The notes below the pieces were generated by a model. It was not told the origin of the DNA. It ran no database searches and saw only the letters and a program-made list of their open reading frames with translations. A stretch of 10,391 nucleotides of DNA, taken from positions 1-10,391 of the forward strand of contig QYQC01000133.1 in assembly GCA_007280315.1 (NCBI GenBank), read 5' to 3'. Position numbers and translations under genes: made by a program. The stretch's first letter is position 1; every line of letters starts with the position of its first letter. Below, in pieces: positions 5,608 through 10,391 of the stretch. Source of the DNA: Betaproteobacteria bacterium (lineage in GTDB: Bacteria > Pseudomonadota > Gammaproteobacteria > Burkholderiales > SG8-39).

Positions 5608-6456
5608 TCAGCCCGGGAAAGCGACGACATCCTGGCGCTGTTCACCCAGGCCCTGGATGCCGAGATTCATCACGTCACCCGCCTTGAGCCAAACCGGTTC
5701 GGGTTTCATCCCCATGCCCACTCCTGGCGGCGTGCCAGTCGTAATGATGTCGCCGGGCATCAGCGTCATGTACTGGCTCACATAAGACACCAGTTTCGCT
5801 ACGCCGAAAATCATGGTGCGCGTGTTGCCCTTCTGCATGCGCCGGCCATTCACGTCCAGCCACATGTCCAGATTCTGCGGATCGCGGATTTCGTCGGTGG
5901 TCACGAGCCACGGGCCGATGGGACCGAAGGTATCGCAGCCCTTGCCCTTGTCCCACTGGCTCGACTGCAGCTGGAACGCGCGTTCGGACACGTCATTTAC
6001 CACGCAGTAACCGGCGACATAATCGATCGCCTTGTCTTCGGCGACGTATTGCGTCTTCCTGCCGATGACCACGCCCAGCTCCACCTCCCAATCAAGCCGG
6101 GTCGAATTCCTGGGGATGATGACCTTGTCGTTCGGGCCGGTAATGCAGGTGGTGGCTTTCATGAACACGATAGGTTCGGGCGGGATGGCCATGTTCGCCT
6201 CGCGCGCATGGTCGGCATAGTTGAGGCCGATGGCGATGAATTTCGAAATTCCGACGTAAGGAACGCCCAGACGCGGCTCCCCTTTCACCAGTGGCAGCGT
6301 CTCGGCCTTGATTTTACGCAACTTTGCCAGCCCTGACGGCGAGATCGTCCCCTGGTCGATTTGCTCTACCACGGCAGACAGCTCGCGGATGTTGCCCTGA
6401 GCATCGATCATGCCCGGCTTCTCGAAACCATTCTTACCGTAACGACAAAGTTTCAT
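5608..6456 (-). CDS. FAH-family hydrolase, probably 2,4-diketo-3-deoxy-L-fuconate (or related) hydrolase
   Basis: The 282-residue protein has the fumarylacetoacetate hydrolase C-terminal domain. The entry motif is IGLNYADHAREAN (76-88), the metal ligands are probably Glu124 and Glu126 in DWEVELG and Asp155 in VNDVSER, and the glycine loop is TTGTPPGVGMGMKP (239-252). An N-terminal domain of about 65 residues starts MKLCRYG, typical of the group often annotated as ureidoglycolate lyase. Characterised members cleave the C-C bond of 2,4-diketo-3-deoxy sugar acids to pyruvate plus a 2-hydroxyacid. The SDR encoded upstream would make that substrate, which favours this over ureidoglycolate or catechol-derived substrates. 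Whether the sugar is L-fucose, L-rhamnose or a pentose cannot be decided. GGAG lies 5 nt before the ATG, and a good promoter lies about 60 bp upstream. Confidence 0.88.
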   Translation of the reverse strand: MKLCRYGKNGFEKPGMIDAQGNIRELSAVVEQIDQGTISPSGLAKLRKIKAETLPLVKGEPRLGVPYVGISKFIAIGLNYADHAREANMAIPPEPIVFMKATTCITGPNDKVIIPRNSTRLDWEVELGVVIGRKTQYVAEDKAIDYVAGYCVVNDVSERAFQLQSSQWDKGKGCDTFGPIGPWLVTTDEIRDPQNLDMWLDVNGRRMQKGNTRTMIFGVAKLVSYVSQYMTLMPGDIITTGTPPGVGMGMKPEPVWLKAGDVMNLGIQGLGEQRQDVVAFPG

Positions 6457-6498
6457 GTTTTCTCCGTTTCAAGGGACCCGGACTGAATAGCGGGGTGT

Positions 6499-6508
6499 TT
6501 TGCCTGAC
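6499..6508 (+). repeat. Direct repeat copy 1, TTTGCCTGAC
   Basis: This 10-bp word is repeated exactly at 6639-6648, 140 bp away, in the same orientation. The copy lies just downstream of the transcription start predicted for the FAH-family gene. The pair brackets the promoter, as paired operators can. A regulator binding site is plausible but unproven; chance repetition of a 10-mer in 220 bp is unlikely but possible. Confidence 0.4.
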
Positions 6509-6518
6509 AATTTTTGGT

Positions 6519-6547
6519 ATTTTACTTAGCAATCGCGAAATTCCCAA
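6519..6547 (-). promoter_or_regulatory. Predicted sigma70-type promoter for the FAH-family gene
   Basis: On the minus strand, TTGGGA (6547-6542, four of six to TTGACA) and TAAAAT (6524-6519, five of six to TATAAT) are separated by exactly 17 bp. The region is AT-rich compared with the surroundings. Transcription would begin near 6512, about 55 nt before the ATG at 6456. It suggests that the hydrolase and dadA-like genes can be transcribed independently of the SDR gene upstream. Confidence 0.55.
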
Positions 6548-6638
6548 CTGTTTCGATGGAATCTCCCTCGGTTGCCCGGGTCAATCGATCACCATCCCGA
6601 TTCAGCCTGCCATCTAAGCACCCGCGCCACAAAGGTTA

Positions 6639-6648
6639 TTTGCCTGAC
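6639..6648 (+). repeat. Direct repeat copy 2, TTTGCCTGAC
   Basis: This is the second exact copy of the 10-bp word found at 6499-6508. It lies about 130 bp upstream of the start point predicted for the FAH-family gene and about 30 bp past the SDR stop. Its CCTGAC core is partly like the TCTGACC half of the palindrome at 7546-7556, but the match is too short to assign both to one regulator. Confidence 0.4.
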
Positions 6649-6676
6649 TGACACCGGAAAAGCGCACGCACTGGTG

Positions 6677-7417
6677 TTAGACCGTCATGCCGCCGTCCAC
6701 CGAGAATGTGGTCCCCGTAGCGAAGCTGGATTCGTCGGAGGCAAGATAAATGAAAAGGGGCACCATATCGTCCACCGTACCCAACCGCCCCATTGGCTGG
6801 CGCGCGATGAAATCCTTGCGTGCCTGCACCGGATCGGGCAGCGCGTTGATCCGGTCGGCAAGCGAAGGCGTATCGATCGTGCCCGGACATACCGCATTGC
6901 AACGAATGCCCTGCTTGACATAGTCCGCAGCGATTGCCTTGGTCAAACCGATCACCGCTGCCTTGGAAGTGCCGTAGACCAGACGATTGGGCAGGCCGCG
7001 CATGCTCGAAGCAATCGACGCCATGTTGATGATCGAACCGGCTTTCTTTTCCAGCATTCCGGGCAGAAAAACGCGCGTCACGAGATACATGGAACGCACG
7101 TTTACGTTCATGCTGAAATCCCAATCCGCAGGCGTGCAATCGAGGATGCTGCCATGGTGCACGTAGCCGGCGCAATTGAGCAGCACGTCGATACTGCCGA
7201 CTTCCGCGGCAAGCTTGGCGATCGCCTGCTCGTCGGTGGCATCCAACTGGCGTGTGCTGATGCCGGCGACGCCGGCCAGTTCGTCCAGCGGCCCGGATTT
7301 CAGGTCGGTGGCCCAGACTTTCGCGCCCTCGCGCGCAAACGCAACCGCCGCCGCCTTGCCCATGCCCTGCCCTGCAGCGGTGATGAACGCGATTTTTCCT
7401 GCAAGTCTGCCGCTCAT
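6677..7417 (-). CDS. SDR dehydrogenase resembling 2-keto-3-deoxy-L-fuconate 4-dehydrogenase
   Basis: The 246-residue protein is a classical short-chain dehydrogenase. The nucleotide loop is T13-AAGQGMG20, Asp38 (ATDLK) predicts NAD over NADP, the NCAG motif is at 81-84, and the catalytic residues are Ser134, Tyr148 and Lys152. It strongly resembles human BDH2/DHRS6 in phrases such as VHHGSILDCTPADWDFSMNVNVRSMYLV (86-113). Bacterial relatives of that group oxidise C4 of 2-keto-3-deoxy-L-fuconate or related acids. It probably makes the diketo acid that the downstream FAH-family enzyme cleaves. Start choice is firm: the ATG at 7417 has AAGGAG 6 nt upstream and leaves a normal N-terminus, although the frame is open back to 7606. 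The gene is divergent from gntR and probably controlled from the shared region. Confidence 0.9.
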   Translation of the reverse strand: MSGRLAGKIAFITAAGQGMGKAAAVAFAREGAKVWATDLKSGPLDELAGVAGISTRQLDATDEQAIAKLAAEVGSIDVLLNCAGYVHHGSILDCTPADWDFSMNVNVRSMYLVTRVFLPGMLEKKAGSIINMASIASSMRGLPNRLVYGTSKAAVIGLTKAIAADYVKQGIRCNAVCPGTIDTPSLADRINALPDPVQARKDFIARQPMGRLGTVDDMVPLFIYLASDESSFATGTTFSVDGGMTV

Positions 7418-7461
7418 TTCGTACTCCTTCGTTTGATTCAAGAAATTCCGCGCCCGCAACA

Positions 7462-7478
7462 TTCCGGCCCGGCCGGAA
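7462..7478. repeat. Strong 7-bp hairpin in the SDR leader
   Basis: TTCCGGC (7462-7468) and GCCGGAA (7472-7478) form a perfect stem with a 3-nt loop. It sits about 45 nt upstream of the SDR start and would fold in the 5' untranslated RNA. No U tract follows on either strand. A second hairpin lies next to it at 7487-7505. Confidence 0.45.
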
Positions 7479-7486
7479 CAACGTCG

Positions 7487-7505
7487 GGTGTTGCGTTGCA
7501 GCACC
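7487..7505. repeat. Second hairpin in the SDR leader
   Basis: GGTGTTGC (7487-7494) and GCAGCACC (7498-7505) form an 8-bp stem with one wobble or mismatch and a 3-nt loop. Together with 7462-7478 it makes a tandem hairpin leader for the SDR transcript. The function is unknown; it could slow degradation or be a protein site in DNA form. Confidence 0.4.
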
Positions 7506-7545
7506 GGACGCCGCGCTTGTCCGCTTGCTCGCGGCGGCTGAAAAT

Positions 7546-7556
7546 TGGTCTGACCA
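7546..7556. promoter_or_regulatory. FadR-subfamily GntR operator, perfect palindrome
   Basis: TGGTCTGACCA is a perfect 11-bp palindrome around a central T, the form typical of operators bound by FadR-subfamily GntR regulators (TGGTnnnACCA). It is followed by a further TGACCA half at 7559-7564. It lies between the divergent SDR and gntR genes and abuts the -35 element predicted for gntR. Its natural ligand protein is the GntR regulator encoded 65 bp to the right, giving autoregulation and control of the divergent catabolic genes. Confidence 0.7.
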
Positions 7557-7557
7557 C

Positions 7558-7587
7558 TTGACCAAAGTGTAGCGCGGCCGCTATGCT
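7558..7587 (+). promoter_or_regulatory. Predicted sigma70-type promoter for gntR and the transport genes
   Basis: TTGACC (7558-7563, five of six to TTGACA) and TATGCT (7582-7587, four of six to TATAAT) are separated by 18 bp. Transcription would begin near 7594, about 27 nt before the gntR ATG. The palindrome at 7546-7556 lies directly upstream, and its extra half-site overlaps the -35 element, so the GntR protein should block RNA polymerase when bound. Confidence 0.5.
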
Positions 7588-7620
7588 CACGTCCACCATT
7601 GCGCACGCCGAGAACCGTCC

Positions 7621-8322
7621 ATGCCGCTGCAAGTGCTCGAGCCGCGCCGCCTCTACCGCCAGATCGCAGATCAGATCAGCGTACTCATCAATGAGGGCGA
7701 ATACACCGAAGGATCGCGCTTGCCGGCGGAGCGCGATCTGGCCAGGCAGCTCGGCGTTTCCCGGCCTTCGGTGCGCGAGGCACTGATCGCGCTCGAAGTC
7801 GAGGGACTGCTCGACGTGCGCGTCGGCTCCGGTATCTACGTGACACATCCGGAAAATCGGCGTCAGCGCGATGCACTTCAGGGCGATTCCGGCCCGTTCG
7901 AGGTGATAAGGGCGCGCTGGCTTATCGAGAGCGAGTGCGCGGCGCTTGCAGCCAGGAACGCAAATCCGGCGCAACGGCGTGCGGTACGCGAGGCACACGC
8001 CGACATGGTCAGGGAAAGCAAGCGCGATCACAACCCGCTGGCCGCGGACCGGAAGTTTCATGTGAGCATCGCCGAAGCGAGCGGCAACAGCGCGCTGGTG
8101 CTGGTGGTGCAGACATTGTGGGACCAGCGCATGGGGCCGCTGTACCGCAGCCTAGAGCGCAAGCTCGAGTACCCGAAAATGGCGGCTGAAACCGTGAGCG
8201 AGCATCAATTGATCCTGAGTGCGATCGTGCGTCGGGTTCCGCGAGACGCGCGCAGCGCGATGCGACGCCACATGAACCAGACGCACAATCGATACATAAA
8301 GGAATGGAGCGCAGGTAACTAA
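7621..8322 (+). CDS. FadR-subfamily GntR transcriptional regulator (FCD domain)
   Basis: The 233-residue protein has an N-terminal winged helix-turn-helix (about 10-78) with the signature GSRLPAERDLARQLGVSRPSVREALIALEVEGLL (31-64) and the wing VRVGSGIYV (67-75). The C-terminal part is an FCD ligand domain. Its probable metal ligands are Asp143 and His147 (DRKFH), His195 (SEHQ) and His217 (RRHM); a metal there usually helps bind a carboxylate or sugar acid effector. It probably represses the divergent SDR operon and its own transport operon, with a deoxy sugar acid or keto acid as inducer. The ATG at 7621 has only a weak GAGAA site about 8 nt upstream. The ABC ATPase gene begins 2 bp after its stop, so the two are translationally coupled. 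Confidence 0.9.
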   Translation: MPLQVLEPRRLYRQIADQISVLINEGEYTEGSRLPAERDLARQLGVSRPSVREALIALEVEGLLDVRVGSGIYVTHPENRRQRDALQGDSGPFEVIRARWLIESECAALAARNANPAQRRAVREAHADMVRESKRDHNPLAADRKFHVSIAEASGNSALVLVVQTLWDQRMGPLYRSLERKLEYPKMAAETVSEHQLILSAIVRRVPRDARSAMRRHMNQTHNRYIKEWSAGN

Positions 8323-8324
8323 TC

Positions 8325-9380
8325 ATGGCTGCAGTCAATCTGAAAGGCGTATTCAAATCCTTCGGCACCACCCGCGTCGTCCATGGCGTGGACATATCAA
8401 TTGCCGACGGGGAATTCTGCGTGCTGGTCGGGCCTTCGGGCTGCGGCAAATCCACGCTGTTGCGCATGATCGCCGGCCTCGAGGAAATCTCGGGCGGCGA
8501 GATCGAAATCGGCGGGCGCGTGGTGAATCAGGTGCCGCCGAAGGAGCGCGACATCGCCATGGTGTTCCAGAACTATGCGCTCTATCCGCACATGACCGTG
8601 TTCGACAACATGGCATTCTCGATGAAACTCGCCGGCGAAACCCGCGAGAGGATGCGCGAACGGGTCGAGGTGGCGGCAAACATTCTGGGGCTGATGGAGT
8701 ACCTCGAGCGCTATCCGCGCCAGCTCTCCGGCGGCCAGCGCCAGCGCGTGGCCATGGGCCGGGCGATCGTGCGTGATCCGCAGGTGTTTCTGTTCGACGA
8801 GCCGCTGTCAAACCTGGACGCCAAGCTCAGGGTACAGATGCGCACGGAAATCAAGGAGCTGCACCAGCGGCTCACCACAACCTCCATATACGTCACACAC
8901 GACCAGATCGAAGCCATGACCATGGCCGACAAGATCGTAGTGATGAACGCCGGAAAAACCGAACAGATCGGTTCGCCGCTGGAGCTCTACGATAATCCGG
9001 CCAACTTGTTCGTGGCCGGTTTCATCGGCTCGCCGGCGATGAATTTTCTCAACGGCAAACTGGTGAAGGGCGCAAGCGGCATGCAGGTGCAGATGGCCGA
9101 CGGCCTGCTGCTGCCGGCGCCGGGCACGAAGGCGGAGGAAGGTCGCGACGTCGTGGTAGGGGTTCGTCCCGAGCACCTGCTGGTCAGATCCGACGGCGTA
9201 CACGCCGAAGTCGTGGTGGTCGAACCCACCGGCGCCGACACGCAGATCTTCTGCAAGGTCGGCGGCACCGAGGTCACCGCGGTCGTGCGCGAACGCCATG
9301 AATTCAAGCCGGGACAGTCGATTCGGCTGTTTCCGGAACTTACCTTCCTGTTTGATCCGTCAAATGGGATGCGACTGTAA
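8325..9380 (+). CDS. ABC sugar-importer ATPase (UgpC/MsmX/MalK type)
   Basis: The 351-residue protein is the ATPase of a carbohydrate importer. It has Walker A GPSGCGKST (36-44), Q-loop Gln82 (VFQNYALYPHMTV), signature LSGGQRQRVAMGRA (134-147), Walker B VFLFDE (154-159), D-loop SNLDA (162-166) and H-loop His192 (THDQIEAMT). The region from about 240 to 350 is a TOBE-type regulatory domain, with GVRPEHLLV at its core. It should power uptake of a sugar through the inner membrane with permeases that are not in the window. The gene lies 2 bp after gntR and 33 bp before a substrate-binding protein gene, forming one operon. Such ATPases can serve several transporters, so the family alone does not identify the sugar. 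Confidence 0.95.
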   Translation: MAAVNLKGVFKSFGTTRVVHGVDISIADGEFCVLVGPSGCGKSTLLRMIAGLEEISGGEIEIGGRVVNQVPPKERDIAMVFQNYALYPHMTVFDNMAFSMKLAGETRERMRERVEVAANILGLMEYLERYPRQLSGGQRQRVAMGRAIVRDPQVFLFDEPLSNLDAKLRVQMRTEIKELHQRLTTTSIYVTHDQIEAMTMADKIVVMNAGKTEQIGSPLELYDNPANLFVAGFIGSPAMNFLNGKLVKGASGMQVQMADGLLLPAPGTKAEEGRDVVVGVRPEHLLVRSDGVHAEVVVVEPTGADTQIFCKVGGTEVTAVVRERHEFKPGQSIRLFPELTFLFDPSNGMRL

Positions 9381-9396
9381 GACTGACGCAATTACC

Positions 9397-9405
9397 AAAG
9401 GAGGT
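9397..9405 (+). promoter_or_regulatory. Consensus Shine-Dalgarno site of the substrate-binding protein gene
   Basis: AAAGGAGGT is a near-complete match to the 16S rRNA anti-Shine-Dalgarno tail and lies 8 nt before the ATG at 9414. It fixes the start, because the nearer ATG at 9406 is followed at once by TGA. It is by far the strongest ribosome binding site in the window, consistent with the high amounts needed of a periplasmic binding protein. Confidence 0.85.
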
Positions 9406-9413
9406 ATGTGACT

Positions 9414-10391
9414 ATGAGCAACATCGATCGTCGTAATTTTTTGAAAATATCTGCCGGTCTCGCGGCGGGCGCCGCCACCGGTGACCTGCTCGCGCAGGGC
9501 AAGAAAGCGGCCGCCGGGCCGACACTCAATCTGAAACCCGAGAAAGGCGCCAAGCTGCGGGTGCTTCGCTGGAAGCGTTTCGTTCAGGGCGATGAAGACA
9601 TGTGGCTGGCGAACACCAAGAAATTTACCGAAAAAACCGGCATCGAAGTCCGCGTGGACAGCGAGGGCTGGGAAGACGTGCGCCCCAAAGCGGCGGTGGC
9701 GGCCAACATCGGCAGTGGGCCCGACATCATCATCAGCACTTTCGAGGATGCACACCAGTATCCGGACAAACTGGTCGACGTCACCGACGTCGCCAACTAC
9801 CTCGGCGCCAAATACGGCGGCTGGTATGACGCCGCCATGGCATATGGGACTGCGCATGGCAAGGGCAAGCAGTGGATCGCGCTGCCCATGGGCTGCGCCG
9901 GCAATGCACTGGTCTACCGCGAAAGCCACGTGAAGGCCGCGGGCTTCAGCACTTTTCCCAAGGATATGGATGGATTCCTGAAACTGATGCAGGCGCTGAA
10001 GGCCAAGGGCACGCCCGGCGGATTCGCGCTGGGCAATGCCACCGGCGACGGCAACACCTGGACCCACTGGCTGGTGTGGGCATTCGGCGGCAAGATGGTC
10101 GACGAGAAGAACAACGTCGTGATTAACAGCCCGGAGACCATCAAGGCGCTCGAATATGCGAAGGAACTGTATGCGACCTTCATCCCGGGCACGCTGTCCT
10201 GGCTCGACCCGAACAACAACAAGGCCTTCCTAGACAGCCAGATCAGCCTCACCTGCAACGGCATCTCGGTCTACTACGCCGCGAAGAGTTCGCCTGACGC
10301 CAAGTTGAAGGAAATGGCGCTGGACATCCAGCACGCCAACATGCCGATCGGCCCGATCGGCCGGCCGACGGAACTGAACCTGATGTTCCCG
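9414..10391 (+). CDS. Family 1 extracellular sugar-binding protein, Tat-exported (3' end cut by window)
   Basis: The frame stays open to the window edge, giving 326 codons with no stop. It starts with a twin-arginine signal, R6-R7-N-F-L-K, followed by a hydrophobic stretch ISAGLAAGAATGDLLA (12-27) and an AQG cleavage-like site. The mature part fits family 1 solute-binding proteins: a LRVLRWKRF start strand, FTEKTGIEVRVD, GSGPDIIIS, ALPMGCAGNALVYRESHVKAAG and NTWTHWLVWAFGGKMVD. Full members are about 420-450 residues, so roughly 100 or more residues are missing. It should bind a sugar or oligosaccharide in the periplasm and pass it to the importer whose ATPase is encoded just upstream. Tat export means it is folded, and perhaps metal-loaded, before crossing the membrane. 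The ligand is not identifiable here. Confidence 0.9.
   Translation, partial: MSNIDRRNFLKISAGLAAGAATGDLLAQGKKAAAGPTLNLKPEKGAKLRVLRWKRFVQGDEDMWLANTKKFTEKTGIEVRVDSEGWEDVRPKAAVAANIGSGPDIIISTFEDAHQYPDKLVDVTDVANYLGAKYGGWYDAAMAYGTAHGKGKQWIALPMGCAGNALVYRESHVKAAGFSTFPKDMDGFLKLMQALKAKGTPGGFALGNATGDGNTWTHWLVWAFGGKMVDEKNNVVINSPETIKALEYAKELYATFIPGTLSWLDPNNNKAFLDSQISLTCNGISVYYAAKSSPDAKLKEMALDIQHANMPIGPIGRPTELNLMFP

Noticed and set aside
4921..6336. Plus-strand open frame of 471 codons opposite the dadA-like and FAH-family genes
   Set aside because: It is antisense to two well-supported enzymes, is rich in Arg, His and Ala as expected of a GC-rich shadow frame, and has no recognisable motif or ribosome binding site.
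6572..7561. Plus-strand open frame of 329 codons opposite the SDR gene
   Set aside because: It covers the SDR gene in antisense and runs across the intergenic regions; no domain or start signal supports it.
1..10391. CRISPR array, tRNA or rRNA gene, insertion sequence transposase
   Set aside because: No regularly spaced repeats, no tRNA-like cloverleaf or rRNA segment and no transposase or integrase frame were seen on either strand.

Overview
The window is GC-rich DNA (GCC/GGC/CGC-type codon use, clear Shine-Dalgarno sites, a twin-arginine signal, a DadA-type flavoenzyme) that suggests a Gram-negative Pseudomonadota chromosome, perhaps a beta- or gammaproteobacterium. I cannot name the species from sequence alone. 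It falls into two parts.

Left part (about 1-4047): six mostly unrelated accessory genes, all on the minus strand. In transcription order from right to left they are a GNAT acetyltransferase (3566-4042), a second GNAT (3027-3482), a secreted LpqC/PHB-depolymerase-type esterase (1962-2963), a small cupin (1512-1877), a double-CDGSH iron-sulfur protein (654-1286) and a YpeA-type GNAT (75-500). The gene content, single orientation and gene-end architecture resemble integron gene cassettes. Two 72-bp imperfect inverted repeats (3500-3571 and 9-80) each begin inside the stop codon of a GNAT gene with an RYYYAAC-like box and end with a perfect GTTRRRY box. They match each other at about 43 of 72 positions without gaps. 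I read them as attC sites of a cassette cluster with no integrase in view. Perfect GTTRRRY boxes also sit just before three of the six starts.

Right part (about 4206-10391): a catabolic locus. A divergent intergenic region (7418-7620) carries a perfect 11-bp palindrome typical of FadR-subfamily GntR operators. To the right runs gntR, then an ABC ATPase 2 bp later, then a Tat-exported family 1 substrate-binding protein cut by the window edge. To the left run an SDR resembling 2-keto-3-deoxy-L-fuconate 4-dehydrogenase, a fumarylacetoacetate-hydrolase-family enzyme resembling 2,4-diketo-3-deoxy-L-fuconate (or rhamnonate/pentonate) hydrolase, and a DadA-like D-amino-acid dehydrogenase. The SDR and hydrolase are consecutive steps of non-phosphorylative deoxysugar or pentose catabolism, giving pyruvate plus a 2-hydroxyacid. 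The importer would bring in the sugar and the GntR protein would sense an intermediate. The sugar dehydrogenase, lactonase, dehydratase and permeases are not in the window and probably lie to the right.

The most interesting observations are the attC-like pair, the flavoprotein dehydrogenase in a sugar-acid operon, and a 10-bp direct repeat that brackets the promoter predicted for the hydrolase gene.
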